Shown piece after piece: positions 9,665 through 19,200 of a stretch of DNA of 64,000 nt. Position 1 is the first letter of the stretch. Every line of letters starts with the position of its first letter. A model generated the notes under the pieces. That model searched no databases and had not been told where the DNA came from. It was given only the letters and a program-made list of their open reading frames with translations. The DNA comes from an uncultured Selenomonadales bacterium (GTDB taxonomy: Bacteria > Bacillota > Negativicutes > Selenomonadales > Selenomonadaceae). The DNA is taken from NCBI GenBank assembly GCA_946408355.1, contig CAMJRX010000002.1:1-64000 (forward strand). Direction: 5' to 3'. The position numbers were made by a program, and so were the translations under genes.

Positions 9665-9706
9665 AAAAAAAATCCGCCACTGCAAATTTATCTGCGCGGC
9701 GTGAAA
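9665..9706 (-). terminator. Probable intrinsic terminator of the nucleotide-sugar dehydrogenase gene
   Basis: On the minus strand a stem with CGCC/GGCG and an inner GCA/TGC part is followed by an eight-base T run. It lies just after the dehydrogenase stop and contains one copy of the CCGCGCAG octamer. Confidence 0.55.
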
Positions 9707-9712
9707 TTTTTT

Positions 9713-10951
9713 TTAATCTCTTTTAAACAAGTCTCGCGTATAAACTTTATCCTTAACGTCATCAAGTGCGCTTTCGTAGCGATTGGCGATAATGCAACGG
9801 CTTAGGCGTTTGAACTCGGCAACATCATTGACGACGCGGCTACCAAAGAAAGTTGAGCCGTCGGGGAGCGAAGGTTCATAAACGATAACAGTAATGCTTT
9901 TAGCTTTGATTCGTTTCATGATACCTTGAATAGACGATTGGCGGAAATTATCGCTACCGGTTTTCATAGCAAGCCGCCACACGCCAACGATAATTTCATT
10001 TTCGCGTTCGATAGAAAAGTCTACGCCGTCAGCATATGTACCGGAAATTTCCAAGACACGCGAGGCAATAAAATCTTTGCGGGTGCGGTTGCTGTTGACG
10101 ATTGCCTCAATTAAATTTTCGGGCACGTCCTGATAGTTTGCTAAAAGTTGCTTAGTATCTTTAGGCAAACAATAGCCGCCGTAGCCGAACGAAGGATTAT
10201 TATATTGGTCGCCGATTCGCGGGTCGAGGCAAACGCCCTTGATAATATCTTGCGAGTTGAGGTTTTTAACTTCGGCGTAGGTGTCCAGCTCGTTAAAATA
10301 AGCAACGCGCAAGGCAAGATACGTATTGGCAAAAAGTTTAACCGCTTCCGCCTCAGTCGTGCCCATAATCAGCGTAGGAATATCTTTTTTCTCCGCGCCT
10401 TCCTGCAACAGCTTAGCAAATTCATTAGCGGCTTTAACTTGCGCGGCGTCGTCGAGATTAGCTCCAACGATAATTCGCGACGGATAAAGATTATCATATA
10501 GGGCTTTGGATTCGCGCAAAAATTCAGGGCTGAATAAAATTTTATCCGTAGAATATTTTTCGCGCATAGATTTAACAAAGCCAACGGGAATTGTACTTTT
10601 TATAACCATGTAAGCTTGCGAGCCGCTGTTTAAAACTTCCTCGATAACCGAGCGGACAAAAGTTGTATCAAAAAAATTTTTCTTAGGGTCGTAATTGGTT
10701 GGCACCGCGATTATAACGAAGTCAGCCGCCGCATAAGCCGCCTTAGAATTGGTTGTGGATTTAAGGTCAAGTTCGCGTTCGGCAAAAAATTTCTCAATGT
10801 ATTCGTCACGAATAGGCGATTTACGATTATTTACCATGTCGACTTTTTCTTTAGACACGTCGACGGCTAGCACGTGGTTTTTCTGCGCGAGCAATGTCGC
10901 CATAGAAAGTCCGACGTAACCTAAACCGGCGACTGCGATTGTTTTGTTCAA
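9713..10951 (-). CDS. ugd: UDP-glucose/nucleotide-sugar 6-dehydrogenase
   Basis: A 412-residue NAD-dependent nucleotide-sugar dehydrogenase that oxidises a UDP-hexose to the uronic acid, for envelope polysaccharide. The N-terminus is the NAD fold [13 protein letters not shown]. The substrate half contains [19 protein letters not shown]. The catalytic cysteine is in [15 protein letters not shown]. The TTG at 10951 is preferred because AAGGAGG precedes it and translation starts directly at the Rossmann strand; the longer frame from 11005 runs through the promoter. The exact sugar (glucose or N-acetylmannosamine) cannot be fixed, but the sequence most resembles the UDP-glucose enzymes. Confidence 0.9.
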   Translation of the reverse strand: MNKTIAVAGLGYVGLSMATLLAQKNHVLAVDVSKEKVDMVNNRKSPIRDEYIEKFFAERELDLKSTTNSKAAYAAADFVIIAVPTNYDPKKNFFDTTFVRSVIEEVLNSGSQAYMVIKSTIPVGFVKSMREKYSTDKILFSPEFLRESKALYDNLYPSRIIVGANLDDAAQVKAANEFAKLLQEGAEKKDIPTLIMGTTEAEAVKLFANTYLALRVAYFNELDTYAEVKNLNSQDIIKGVCLDPRIGDQYNNPSFGYGGYCLPKDTKQLLANYQDVPENLIEAIVNSNRTRKDFIASRVLEISGTYADGVDFSIERENEIIVGVWRLAMKTGSDNFRQSSIQGIMKRIKAKSITVIVYEPSLPDGSTFFGSRVVNDVAEFKRLSRCIIANRYESALDDVKDKVYTRDLFKRD

Positions 10952-10976
10952 ATATATCAGCCTCCTTATTTGGGCG

Positions 10977-11005
10977 ATAATAGCAAAAAGCTTTTCGCCT
11001 GTCAA
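10977..11005 (-). promoter_or_regulatory. Strong sigma-70-type promoter for ugd
   Basis: On the minus strand: TTGACA (11000-11005), 17-base spacer, TATTAT (10977-10982). It faces away from the promoter of the GH13 gene seven bases to the right, forming a divergent pair. Confidence 0.75.
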
Positions 11006-11011
11006 AAATGA

Positions 11012-11040
11012 TTGTCAAGAAAAATCAAATGCAGTAAAAT
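11012..11040 (+). promoter_or_regulatory. Sigma-70-type promoter for the GH13 gene
   Basis: TTGTCA (11012-11017), 17-base spacer, TAAAAT (11035-11040), 23 bases before the GH13 ATG and back to back with the ugd promoter. Confidence 0.7.
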
Positions 11041-11063
11041 CCTCGTGTAAGGGAGGAATTCTT

Positions 11064-12791
11064 ATGAATCGAAGGACGTTTATCAAAGGGGCGATTGCAT
11101 TGACGGCGGCGGCTTATATTTCTCCAAGCTTTGGAAATAAAATCGTATTCGGCGCGGAAAATTTTAAATGGTGGCAGAAAAAACCGGTCTATCAAATTTA
11201 CCCGAAAAGTTTTCTTGACACGACAGGTAAAGGCACGGGCGATTTGCGCGGCATTACTCAAAAGCTTGACTACATAAAAAGTTTAGGCGTGAGCGCGATT
11301 TGGCTGACGCCGATTTACGTTTCCTCGATGGTTGATAACGGCTATGACATTGCTGACTACACGGCGATTGACCCGCGCTTTGGAACTATGGAAGACTTCG
11401 ACGAGCTAATTGCTGAGGCTAAGGCATGCGATATTAAAATCGTTATGGATTTGGTGTTCAATCACACGTCGGATAAACACTCGTGGTTTTTGGAATCAAA
11501 ATCAAGCCGCAATAATCCCAAAGCCGATTGGTATATTTGGCGTGATGAAAAAACTAATTGGCGCGGAATATTTGGCGGTAGTGCGTGGCAATGGTGCGAA
11601 GAGCGGCAACAATATTATCTGCACACATTCGCGACGCAACAGCCCGATTTGAATTGGGAAAATCCCGACGTTCGACGGGCACTTTACGCCGCCGCAAATT
11701 TCTGGTTGGATAAAGGCGTTGGCGGTTTTCGTATCGACGCGATTGTTTACATTAAAAAGCCGAAAACTTTTGTTGACGGTACACCAGACGCGCCCGACGG
11801 AACTTGCGCCGTTCACAACATGATAGCGAACACCGACGGCATTTTAGATTTTCTGCACGAACTCAAGCGCGAAGTTTTTGACGGACACGATATTTTTACG
11901 GTCGGCGAGGCGAATAGCGTTAAGCCCAAAGAATTAAAATATTGGGTTGGCAAGGACGGCGTTTTTAATATGCTGTTCGAATTCAGTCACGTCAATGTTA
12001 TGTTCAACAACGGCGATGAGGTTTGGCACCGCTCCAAGCCGATTAAGCTTAGCGAATTAAAAAAGGCATTGAGCAACAGTCAAGCGGCGACAAAAGACAG
12101 TTGGTATCCGATTTACTTTGAGAATCACGACAAGCCGCGCTCGGTTAATAATTTCTTCCCGCACGGTTCCGATAAAATTTTGGCGGCTAAGGCTTTGGCG
12201 ATAATTTTGTTTACTCTGCGCGGGACGCCGTTTATTTATCAAGGCGAGGAACTCGGTTTTACGAACACGCAATTTGATTCGATTGACGACTACGACGATA
12301 TTTCCTCGCACGGCGCGTATGATTTAGCGCGTTCGGACGGCTTAAGCGATAAAGAGGCAATGCGCTTTGTGCAGAAATTTAGTCGGGACAATGCACGGAC
12401 GCCTATGCAGTGGAATTCGTCGGCTAATGCGGGCTTTACGACGGGCAAGGCGTGGTTGCCGGTTCACAAAGATTTTGTCACCTGCAATGTGGAAGTCGAG
12501 GAGCGCGACGCTAATTCTGTGCTGAATTTTTATCGCAAGTTGAGCGCGTTGAGAAATTCGAGCGACGTTTTGATTGGCGGCGATTATGCCGAGCTTTATC
12601 CGAAAAATGAAGAGCTGTATATTTTTACGCGGAATTTAGGCGATAAAAAATTTATGACGGTGGTAAATTTCACAACACACAAAGTAAATCTGCCCGATAA
12701 AATTTTCGACGGAGCTAAAAAGGTTTTGGGCAACTACGCTGACGAGAAAAATTATTTGCGGGCAACGGAGGCGGCAATTTATGAGTTTTAA
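11064..12791 (+). CDS. Exported GH13 alpha-glucosidase with twin-arginine signal
   Basis: A 575-residue family GH13 (subfamily 31-like) enzyme: oligo-1,6-glucosidase / alpha-glucosidase / trehalose-6-phosphate hydrolase group. The (beta/alpha)8 core begins with KPVYQIYPKSF. Catalytic residues are the Asp in GGFRIDAIVYI, the Glu in FTVGEANS and the third Asp in ENHDKPR. The N-terminus, MNRRTFIKGAIALTAAAYIS, has the twin-arginine pattern (RRxFIK) before a mild hydrophobic stretch, so export by Tat is inferred; tatA and tatC are in this window. Cytoplasmic relatives lack a signal. The start is the ATG with GGGAGGA. Its 3' end overlaps the HAD gene by 11 bases. Confidence 0.9.
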   Translation: MNRRTFIKGAIALTAAAYISPSFGNKIVFGAENFKWWQKKPVYQIYPKSFLDTTGKGTGDLRGITQKLDYIKSLGVSAIWLTPIYVSSMVDNGYDIADYTAIDPRFGTMEDFDELIAEAKACDIKIVMDLVFNHTSDKHSWFLESKSSRNNPKADWYIWRDEKTNWRGIFGGSAWQWCEERQQYYLHTFATQQPDLNWENPDVRRALYAAANFWLDKGVGGFRIDAIVYIKKPKTFVDGTPDAPDGTCAVHNMIANTDGILDFLHELKREVFDGHDIFTVGEANSVKPKELKYWVGKDGVFNMLFEFSHVNVMFNNGDEVWHRSKPIKLSELKKALSNSQAATKDSWYPIYFENHDKPRSVNNFFPHGSDKILAAKALAIILFTLRGTPFIYQGEELGFTNTQFDSIDDYDDISSHGAYDLARSDGLSDKEAMRFVQKFSRDNARTPMQWNSSANAGFTTGKAWLPVHKDFVTCNVEVEERDANSVLNFYRKLSALRNSSDVLIGGDYAELYPKNEELYIFTRNLGDKKFMTVVNFTTHKVNLPDKIFDGAKKVLGNYADEKNYLRATEAAIYEF

Positions 12792-13560
12792 AGTAGCGGC
12801 AAGCGATTTTGACGGAACTTTATTTAGGGGGCAAAAATTTTCTGCGGAAGATTTAGCGGCGATAAAAAATTGGCGGGCGGCGGGAAATAAATTCGGACTT
12901 GTAACGGGGCGTTGCTATCCAATGCTCATACCGCATTTGCAAGACGCAAATTTAGAAATCGACTTCGCCATTTGTGACAACGGAGCGATAATCTTCGATG
13001 GCGCGGGACAAATCATATTTGAAACGGAAATTCCTAAAAAAATTTTGCTTAAACTATTTAACGAGCCGTTCTTGAAAAAAAGTTTGCATTTTCTATTCGA
13101 GGCGGCGGACGAAGTTTATTGCGTTAACATAAAAGAAAATTCGTGGGTAGTTAAGGAGCGACCGCGTTGGGAATTCTTTTTGACGACAACAGATGCCGCG
13201 CAGGTGCCGACATTGCAAAAAAAAATAAATCAGTTCGCCTTAGGTTTTGAAAGTTCCGCAGAAGCTCAAGAGGCGGCAGATTTTTTGAACAAAAATTTTG
13301 GCGACGTGATTTTTGCGCAAAAAAATACTCGCAGTCTGGACGTAGTGACGGCGGGCATAAATAAGGCAAGCGGCGTGGAAAAACTTTTGCAGGTTCGTAA
13401 TTGGGACGGGAAAATTTTCGTTATCGGCGACGAGTCGAATGATTTGCTGATGATAAAACATTTTGGCGGCTACACGGTCGCGACGGCTAAAGATTTCGTT
13501 AAGCGTGAGGCTACGGAAATTTTCGATTCGGTCGGCGAAATGCTGAATAACTTCGTATGA
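12781..13560 (+). CDS. Cof-type HAD-IIB phosphatase
   Basis: A 259-residue HAD hydrolase: motif I ASDFDGTLFRG, motif II VTGR at residue 40, motif IV FVIGDESNDLLMI near 220. The cap between motifs II and III is the IIB type. It begins inside the end of the GH13 gene and overlaps the permease gene by four bases, so it is part of a tightly packed operon. Substrate not determined; a sugar phosphate is plausible given the neighbour. Confidence 0.88.
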   Translation: MSFKVAASDFDGTLFRGQKFSAEDLAAIKNWRAAGNKFGLVTGRCYPMLIPHLQDANLEIDFAICDNGAIIFDGAGQIIFETEIPKKILLKLFNEPFLKKSLHFLFEAADEVYCVNIKENSWVVKERPRWEFFLTTTDAAQVPTLQKKINQFALGFESSAEAQEAADFLNKNFGDVIFAQKNTRSLDVVTAGINKASGVEKLLQVRNWDGKIFVIGDESNDLLMIKHFGGYTVATAKDFVKREATEIFDSVGEMLNNFV

Positions 13561-14510
13561 TAAAAATTTTTTTGATAGGCTTAGCGGCGGTCGCGGGATT
13601 TTTCTTGAGCTTAATGAACGGTTCAGTCGAAATAACTTCCGCGCAGATAATCGGACAAGTGCCACTCGACGAAACTAAGCGGCAAATTTTAGAAAATATT
13701 CGTCTACCTCGTACAATCGTCGCAATGTTAGTCGGCGTGAATTTGTCGCTGTCGGGAGCAATCTTGCAAGCCGTAATGAAAAATCCGTTAGCTGACCCGC
13801 ACATAATCGGAATATCTTCGGGCGCGGGATTGTTCGGAATTTTCGTTATGATGATTTTCGGCGACGCGGGCGCATTGGTGACACCGGCGGCATTTATCGG
13901 AGCAATGTTGGCGGCGTCGTTGATATATCTTTTGGCGTGGAAAGACGGCATTCGCCCGATTCGCGTAATTTTGGCGGGCGTGGCAGTGAGTGCGTTTTTG
14001 GGCGCGGGCATTTCGGCGTTGCTAATTTTTTACAGTGATAAAGTTCACGGCGCGTTATTGTGGATGGTGGGCGGCTTATCGGCGCGAAGTTGGCAACACG
14101 TCGAAATTTTATTGCCGTATTCAATCGCAGGGACGCTGGCAACTTTTTTATCTGCGCGGCACATGAACGTTTTGCAACTGGGCGACGAGGTAGCAACGGG
14201 GCTAGGCTTGCGCGTCAATCTTGTACGGACGATTTTAACGGCAATCGCGGCATTATTAGCGGCGTCGGCGGTTTGTGTCGTTGGATTGTTAGGTTTCGTC
14301 GGATTGATTGTTCCGCATACGGCAAGATTAATTCTCGGCTCGGATTATAAAATTTTATTGCCTGGAGCGGCGATGTTGGGGGCGGCAGTCGTCACGATAA
14401 GCGACACATTTGCCCGAACGATTTTTTCCCCGGCTGAATTGCCCGTCGGAATTTTAATGGCGATGCTCGGCGCACCGTTCTTTTTGTATTTGTTGAGGTG
14501 CGAATTATGA
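13557..14510 (+). CDS. FecCD/BtuC-type ABC transporter permease
   Basis: A 317-residue polytopic permease for iron-siderophore, heme or cobalamin uptake. The family landmarks are RLPRTIVAMLVG near residue 50, the GAILQAVMKNPLADP loop near residue 65, GGLSARSW in the middle and the ATPase-contact region ATGLGLRVNLVR. The C-terminus PVGILMAMLGAPFFLYLLR is typical. ATGA overlap with the HAD gene indicates coupling. No substrate-binding protein gene is visible nearby, so the ligand is unknown. Its stop overlaps an ATG that would encode MNLTA, the same opening as the ATPase gene 137 bases downstream (see repeat copy C). Confidence 0.92.
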   Translation: MIKIFLIGLAAVAGFFLSLMNGSVEITSAQIIGQVPLDETKRQILENIRLPRTIVAMLVGVNLSLSGAILQAVMKNPLADPHIIGISSGAGLFGIFVMMIFGDAGALVTPAAFIGAMLAASLIYLLAWKDGIRPIRVILAGVAVSAFLGAGISALLIFYSDKVHGALLWMVGGLSARSWQHVEILLPYSIAGTLATFLSARHMNVLQLGDEVATGLGLRVNLVRTILTAIAALLAASAVCVVGLLGFVGLIVPHTARLILGSDYKILLPGAAMLGAAVVTISDTFARTIFSPAELPVGILMAMLGAPFFLYLLRCEL

Positions 14511-14551
14511 ATTTGACGGCTGAAAAAAACTTTTAAAAAGTTGACAAACAG

Positions 14552-14619
14552 CCCGCTTTAAAAGCGGGAGAACAGCGGTCGTGATTTACGTTATAAAAAA
14601 TTTTAGTTCGTCGCCGCGT
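14552..14619 (+). repeat. Intergenic repeat, copy C
   Basis: A 68-bp member of the four-copy family. It opens with a 17-bp palindrome, CCCGCTTTAAAAGCGGG, followed by GAACAGCGGTCGTGATTTAC, an AAAATTTT run and GTCGCCGCGT. It is very close to copy D (minus strand, 59733). It sits between the permease and ATPase genes, in the direction of transcription. The sequences around 14495-14526 and 14632-14663 look like duplicates of each other. Confidence 0.75.
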
Positions 14620-14643
14620 TTAGATTTTTAAGAGGTTTAGACT

Positions 14644-15432
14644 TTGAATTTAACAGCAAAAAATATTTCCGTAAAACTCGGAGGCAAAGAAATTCTGCAC
14701 GACGTGAATTATAGCTTTAAATCGGGAAAACGAACGGCGATTATTGGTCCGAATGGCGCAGGCAAATCTACGCTATTAAAAGTTCTTTGTTTGCTTAACG
14801 AAAAATTTTCTGGAAATGTTTCGCTCGACGGGAAAAATATTCGTAACATTGGCAGAAAAAATTTGGCGCGAGTAATGGCAATTCTTCCGCAAGAACGCGA
14901 CGCCCCACAAGATACGACCGTTCGGCAACTGGTTTCGTTCGGACGCTTTCCGCACAGAAAATTTTTCAGCGGCGAATCGGCAGAAGATTCAGCGGCAATA
15001 AAAAACGCCCTTGAACTTACAAAGCTCACGGACTTTGAAAATAGGCAAGTAATATCTTTGTCGGGTGGTGAACGTCAACGCGCTTGGTTGGCTATGACTT
15101 TAGCTCAACGCCCGAAAATTTTATTGCTTGACGAGCCAACAACTTACCTTGACATTTCTCATCAACTTGAAGTCATGGACATTATCGCCGACGTTAACAA
15201 AAAATTTTCTACGACGATTATAATGGTTTTACACGATATAAATCACGCTCGCCTTTATGGCGACGATGTTTTGATTATCAAGAACAAAAAAATTTTTGCG
15301 GCGGGCGATCCGAAAACTATTTTGTCCGCGCAGATTTTAAGCGAAGTTTTTTCCGTAAACGCAGACACTTTTACTAATGTGGCGGGCGATGAAATTATTT
15401 TTCCCATAAAAATAATCAAAAAACAATGTTAA
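14644..15432 (+). CDS. FepC/BtuD-type ABC transporter ATPase
   Basis: A 262-residue ABC ATPase powering the adjacent FecCD permease. Walker A is GPNGAGKSTLL near residue 36, Q-loop ILPQER, signature LSGGERQRAWLAM near 140, Walker B KILLLDEPTTYLD, and the H-loop VLHDINHA. The start is TTG at 14644 with AGAGG upstream. The gene is separated from the permease by a 68-bp repeat. The sequence just upstream of the repeat encodes the same first five residues and then stops, suggesting the original start was there. Confidence 0.92.
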   Translation: MNLTAKNISVKLGGKEILHDVNYSFKSGKRTAIIGPNGAGKSTLLKVLCLLNEKFSGNVSLDGKNIRNIGRKNLARVMAILPQERDAPQDTTVRQLVSFGRFPHRKFFSGESAEDSAAIKNALELTKLTDFENRQVISLSGGERQRAWLAMTLAQRPKILLLDEPTTYLDISHQLEVMDIIADVNKKFSTTIIMVLHDINHARLYGDDVLIIKNKKIFAAGDPKTILSAQILSEVFSVNADTFTNVAGDEIIFPIKIIKKQC

Positions 15433-15650
15433 AAAACTTTCAATTTACCTTTTTCCCTGATTCCCTGTCTATAGTTTCAACGCTAGCCGATTTGTACGAC
15501 GAACTGACAATGCCGGCAGATTTGCGAGCCGCGCACAAAAAAAACGACCGCGCTGTTGCTCAAGCTTACGGCTTTGAAAATATTTTGGACGATGAGTCGG
15601 CAATCGTGGCTTCACTGTTTAAAATGTACGAGCGTTTGACAAAAAATTAA
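15426..15650 (+). CDS. Orphan C-terminal fragment of an MmeI-like type IIG restriction-modification enzyme
   Basis: A 74-residue reading frame overlapping the ATPase stop. Residues 20-70 (TLADLYDELTMPADLRAAH, then KKNDRAVAQAYGF and SLFKMYERL) closely match, from memory, the conserved C-terminal end of MmeI-family (type IIL) methyltransferase-nucleases, where LADLYDPLTMP and DLRKAH are hallmark motifs. The rest of such an enzyme (about 900 residues of nuclease, methylase and target-recognition domain) is absent upstream; the preceding DNA is the ABC ATPase. It may be a remnant of a decayed system or a small stand-alone protein. It is not clear that it is translated. Confidence 0.6.
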   Translation: MLKNFQFTFFPDSLSIVSTLADLYDELTMPADLRAAHKKNDRAVAQAYGFENILDDESAIVASLFKMYERLTKN

Positions 15651-16127
15651 GCTTGTAGTAAATTTTGTAATGAGAACTATATAAAATACATGATAGCGCA
15701 TGTCGTTTTAACACCAAACGAATATTCAATCATTAGCGAACACTTTCTCTCCTAGAAGTTCTGCTGTGGTATTCGAGGAGTTGGTAACCGTAGACTAAAA
15801 CGTTGACAAAAATATAAATAAGTCCTAAACTGTACTTGCCAGTTAAAACCAAGCTGGACAAAAAAATTCTAATACCGGTGGCTCTCCGGGAATTTACGAC
15901 TGTGGAGTAAAATGTTGGTAGCTTTGGCGAAAACGGACACGGGTAAGCAGTAAGACAGAATCGCGAGATCTGTCCAATTCATCTTAACGTGGACACAAAT
16001 GACGAAAATCCACAAATGACCATTTTTTAAGGAGCAGTTGTAGCATCGGTAAAAATATATCACACGCCGAAATTTTTAGCAATTAGCGGTTCAGCCGATG
16101 AGATTTCGGTTTAATTTTTATGTAAGC
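15651..16127. other. Non-coding stretch upstream of rpoB with several inverted repeats
   Basis: No convincing gene is seen in these roughly 480 bases. Inverted repeats include GACAGA/TCTGTC around a TCGCGA core near 15953-15976, CCAG/CTGG near 15840, GTGGA/TCCAC near 15990-16013, and two mutually exclusive stems: CATCGG (16044) with CCGATG (16095), and CCGAAAT (16067) with ATTTCGG (16103), the latter followed by a T-rich run like a terminator. It could hold an RNA or an attenuated leader. It is not a recognised rnpB, ssrA or 6S RNA. rplJ and rplL, the usual neighbours of rpoB, are not here. Confidence 0.4.
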
Positions 16128-16156
16128 TTGACAGAAAATTTAATCACGTATAAAAT
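16128..16156 (+). promoter_or_regulatory. Strong sigma-70-type promoter of the rpoB-rpoC operon
   Basis: TTGACA (16128-16133), a 17-base spacer and TAAAAT (16151-16156). The rpoB start codon is about 100 bases downstream, giving a leader of roughly 95 nucleotides. An independent rpoBC promoter is consistent with rplJL not lying directly upstream. Confidence 0.75.
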
Positions 16157-16257
16157 TGGTAGTCACTTGAAATAAAATAGGTAAATTATGCGCGTCGTGT
16201 CCATTGACATTTTCCAGGTTACGCCGCGCATATTACTTTCAGCGAGGAGGACAGCCG

Positions 16258-19200
16258 ATGTTTAACCCGATGTCTGTCGGAAAACGCACACGCTACAGCT
16301 ACGCACGTATTAAAGAAGTTATGGAAATGCCGCACCTCTTGGATATTCAGAGGCACTCGTATGATTGGTTTAAGAAGGAAGGATTGCAGGAAATTTTTAA
16401 GGATATTTCACCGATTGCGGACTTTTCAGGGAACCTCGAACTGTTTTTCGGGGAACCAACCTTCGGTGAGTGTAAATACTCCTTAGAAGAATGCAAAAAA
16501 CGTGACGGCACTTATGCCGCTCCTATTCGCGTTAAAGTTAGACTCCATAACAAAAATAAGGGCGACGTTAAAGTTCAAGAAGTCTTTTTCGGCGATTTCC
16601 CCATTATGACTTCTACCGGCACTTTCGTCATTAACGGCGCAGAACGTGTCATCGTCTCCCAATTAGTTCGCTCCCCTGGCTCTTACTACGAAAAATCTAT
16701 CGACCAGGCTGGTAAAAATGTCTACAACGCTACCGTTATTCCTAATCGCGGCGCGTGGATTGAACTCGAAACTGATTCCAATTCCTCTATCTCCGTTCGT
16801 ATCGATCGTACCCGTAAAATGCCCTTTACTTACTTCCTGCGCGCTCTCGATTACGAAACTAATGACCAAATCTTAGACCTTTTCGACGTTAATTTCTTCG
16901 TTATGTCTAAACTTCACGACGATACTACTGCTACCCAATTAATCGACTTCTTAACCGCTGACGCCGAAAATGGCTCCGACGCCCGCAATAACCTAACTGT
17001 CGGCTACCTGCGCCGTAAAGGTCAACGTAACGAGGAAACTTTCGATAATCTTCTCGACGCCTTCCACCAACTCGACGAGAAAAATGACCGCCTCTCTAAC
17101 TACAAATACTTACTCGATAAATTCGCTGAACTCGATTCTAAAAATAACCTCACCGCCGGCTTTAAGGCTCTCGTCGATATGCTCGATACCGATAAACGCA
17201 ACGGCGAAGATAATAAAGAAAAAGCCCTTATCGGCATTTATAACCGTCTGCGTCCCGGCGAACCACCCTCCGCCGATAATGCCGCCTCTCTTCTACAATC
17301 TCAATTCTTCGACCCCCGTCGCTACGATCTAGCCGCCGTCGGTCGCTATAAAATTACTAAAAAACTCGGCTGGAAACGCCGCTTGCTCGGTCACGTTCTC
17401 GCCGAAGATTTATATTCCTTAGAAACCGGCGAATTATTATTAGCAGCCGACGGTAAACCCGTTACTCAAGCTCAACTCGATAAAATACCCGACGACCGCG
17501 AAGTTCAAAACTTTATCGGCTGGCATAATCTCTTCTTGGGCGAATCCGTTACCGAAGACGTTCGCGACCCTGAAACCGCCGAATTAATCTTCCCCGCTAA
17601 CGAAATTATCACTCAAGATATGCTCTATAAAGTCCCTGACGAATTCGCCGACCAAATCTTTAAAGCCGCCTCCCTTAAACTCCGTCGCGGCTTTGTCTCC
17701 CCCATTAAAATTAAAATTAAAACCGACGCCGGCGCATTTACTATGCTTTGCGCTCCTACGCTCTCCATTCGCGACAACCGCACTATTTGCGTCGCCGATA
17801 TTATGTCCTCTATCGACTACATTTTTAATCTTATGTCCGATACCGGCGTCCCTGATGATATTGACCACTTAGGTAATCGCCGCGTCCGTGCCGTCGGTGA
17901 ACTCCTCCAAAATCAATTCCGTATCGGTATGGCTCGTATGGAACGTGTCGTTCGCGAACGTATGACTACTCAAGATTCCGAAATCGTCACCCCACAAAAT
18001 CTTATCAATATCCGCCCTGTCGTCGCCGCTATTAAAGAATTTTTCGGCTCTTCCCAATTATCCCAATTCATGGATCAACATAATCCTTTATCCGAACTTA
18101 CCCATAAACGCAGACTTTCCGCGCTCGGTCCTGGCGGCTTGTCTAGGGAACGCGCTGGCTTTGAAGTTCGCGACGTTCATAACTCCCACTACGGCAGAAT
18201 GTGCCCTATCGAAACTCCTGAAGGTCCCAATATCGGATTAATCGGCTCCCTGTCCAACTATGCCCGCGTTAATCAATTCGGCTTCATGGAAACTCCTTAC
18301 CGTAAAGTTGACAAAATTAATCACAAAGTTACTAACGACGTGCGTTATATGACCGCCGACGAGGAAGAAATTCTCGTCATCGCTCAAGCTAACGAACCTC
18401 TCGACGATAACGATTGGTTCCTTAACGAACGGGTTACCGCTCGCGTTAAAGAGGAAACTACCAAAGTTCGTCGCGACCGCGTTGACTACATGGACGTTAG
18501 CCCTAAACAAGTCGTCTCTATCGCTACCGCTTTAATTCCATTCCTCGAAAATGACGACGCTAATCGCGCTTTAATGGGCGCTAATATGCAACGCCAAGCC
18601 GTTCCCCTCCTTAAAACTCAAGCTCCGCTCGTTGGTACCGGTATGGAATTTAAAGCCGCTTGCGATTCCGGCGTTATGATTCTCGCTAAACGCCCGGGCA
18701 AAGTCGTCGCCGTTGACGCCGATTCTATTAAAGTTCGCGTCGACGACCGCTTTGTTAATTCCAATAAGGATAAATTCGATGTCTACCACCTTCAAAAATT
18801 TGTCCGCTCCAATCAGGGCACTTGCATTAACCAAATTCCCATTGTCGACGAGGGCGAACAAATTTATGCTCGTCAACCCATTGCCGACGGGCCAGCTACT
18901 TCCAACGGCGAACTCGCTCTGGGCTACAATATCATCGTCGCTTACATGCCCTGGGAAGGTTACAACTACGAAGACGCTATTCTTCTTTCCGAAAATTTAA
19001 TCAAACGCGATATTTTCACTTCCATTCATATTGAGGAATATCAATGCGACGCTCGCGACACTAAACTTGGGCCCGAAGAAGTCACTCGCGATATTCCTAA
19101 CGTCGCGGAAGATTCTTTAAATCATCTTGATTCCGAAGGAATTATCGCCATTGGTGCTGACGTTCAAACCGGTGATATTTTAGTTGGTAAAGTTACTCCT

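Noticed and set aside
15869-16063. 64-residue minus-strand open frame upstream of rpoB
   Set aside because: No ribosome binding site and no recognisable domain; the composition resembles random translation of a structured leader.
16196-16235. Possible degenerate repeat copy in the rpoB leader
   Set aside because: Similarity limited to ATTGACAT and TTACGCCGCG; the hairpin is absent.
16204-16257. Longer rpoB start
   Set aside because: The ATG at 16258 has AGGAGG at correct spacing and is followed by conserved sequence; the frame before it covers the leader.
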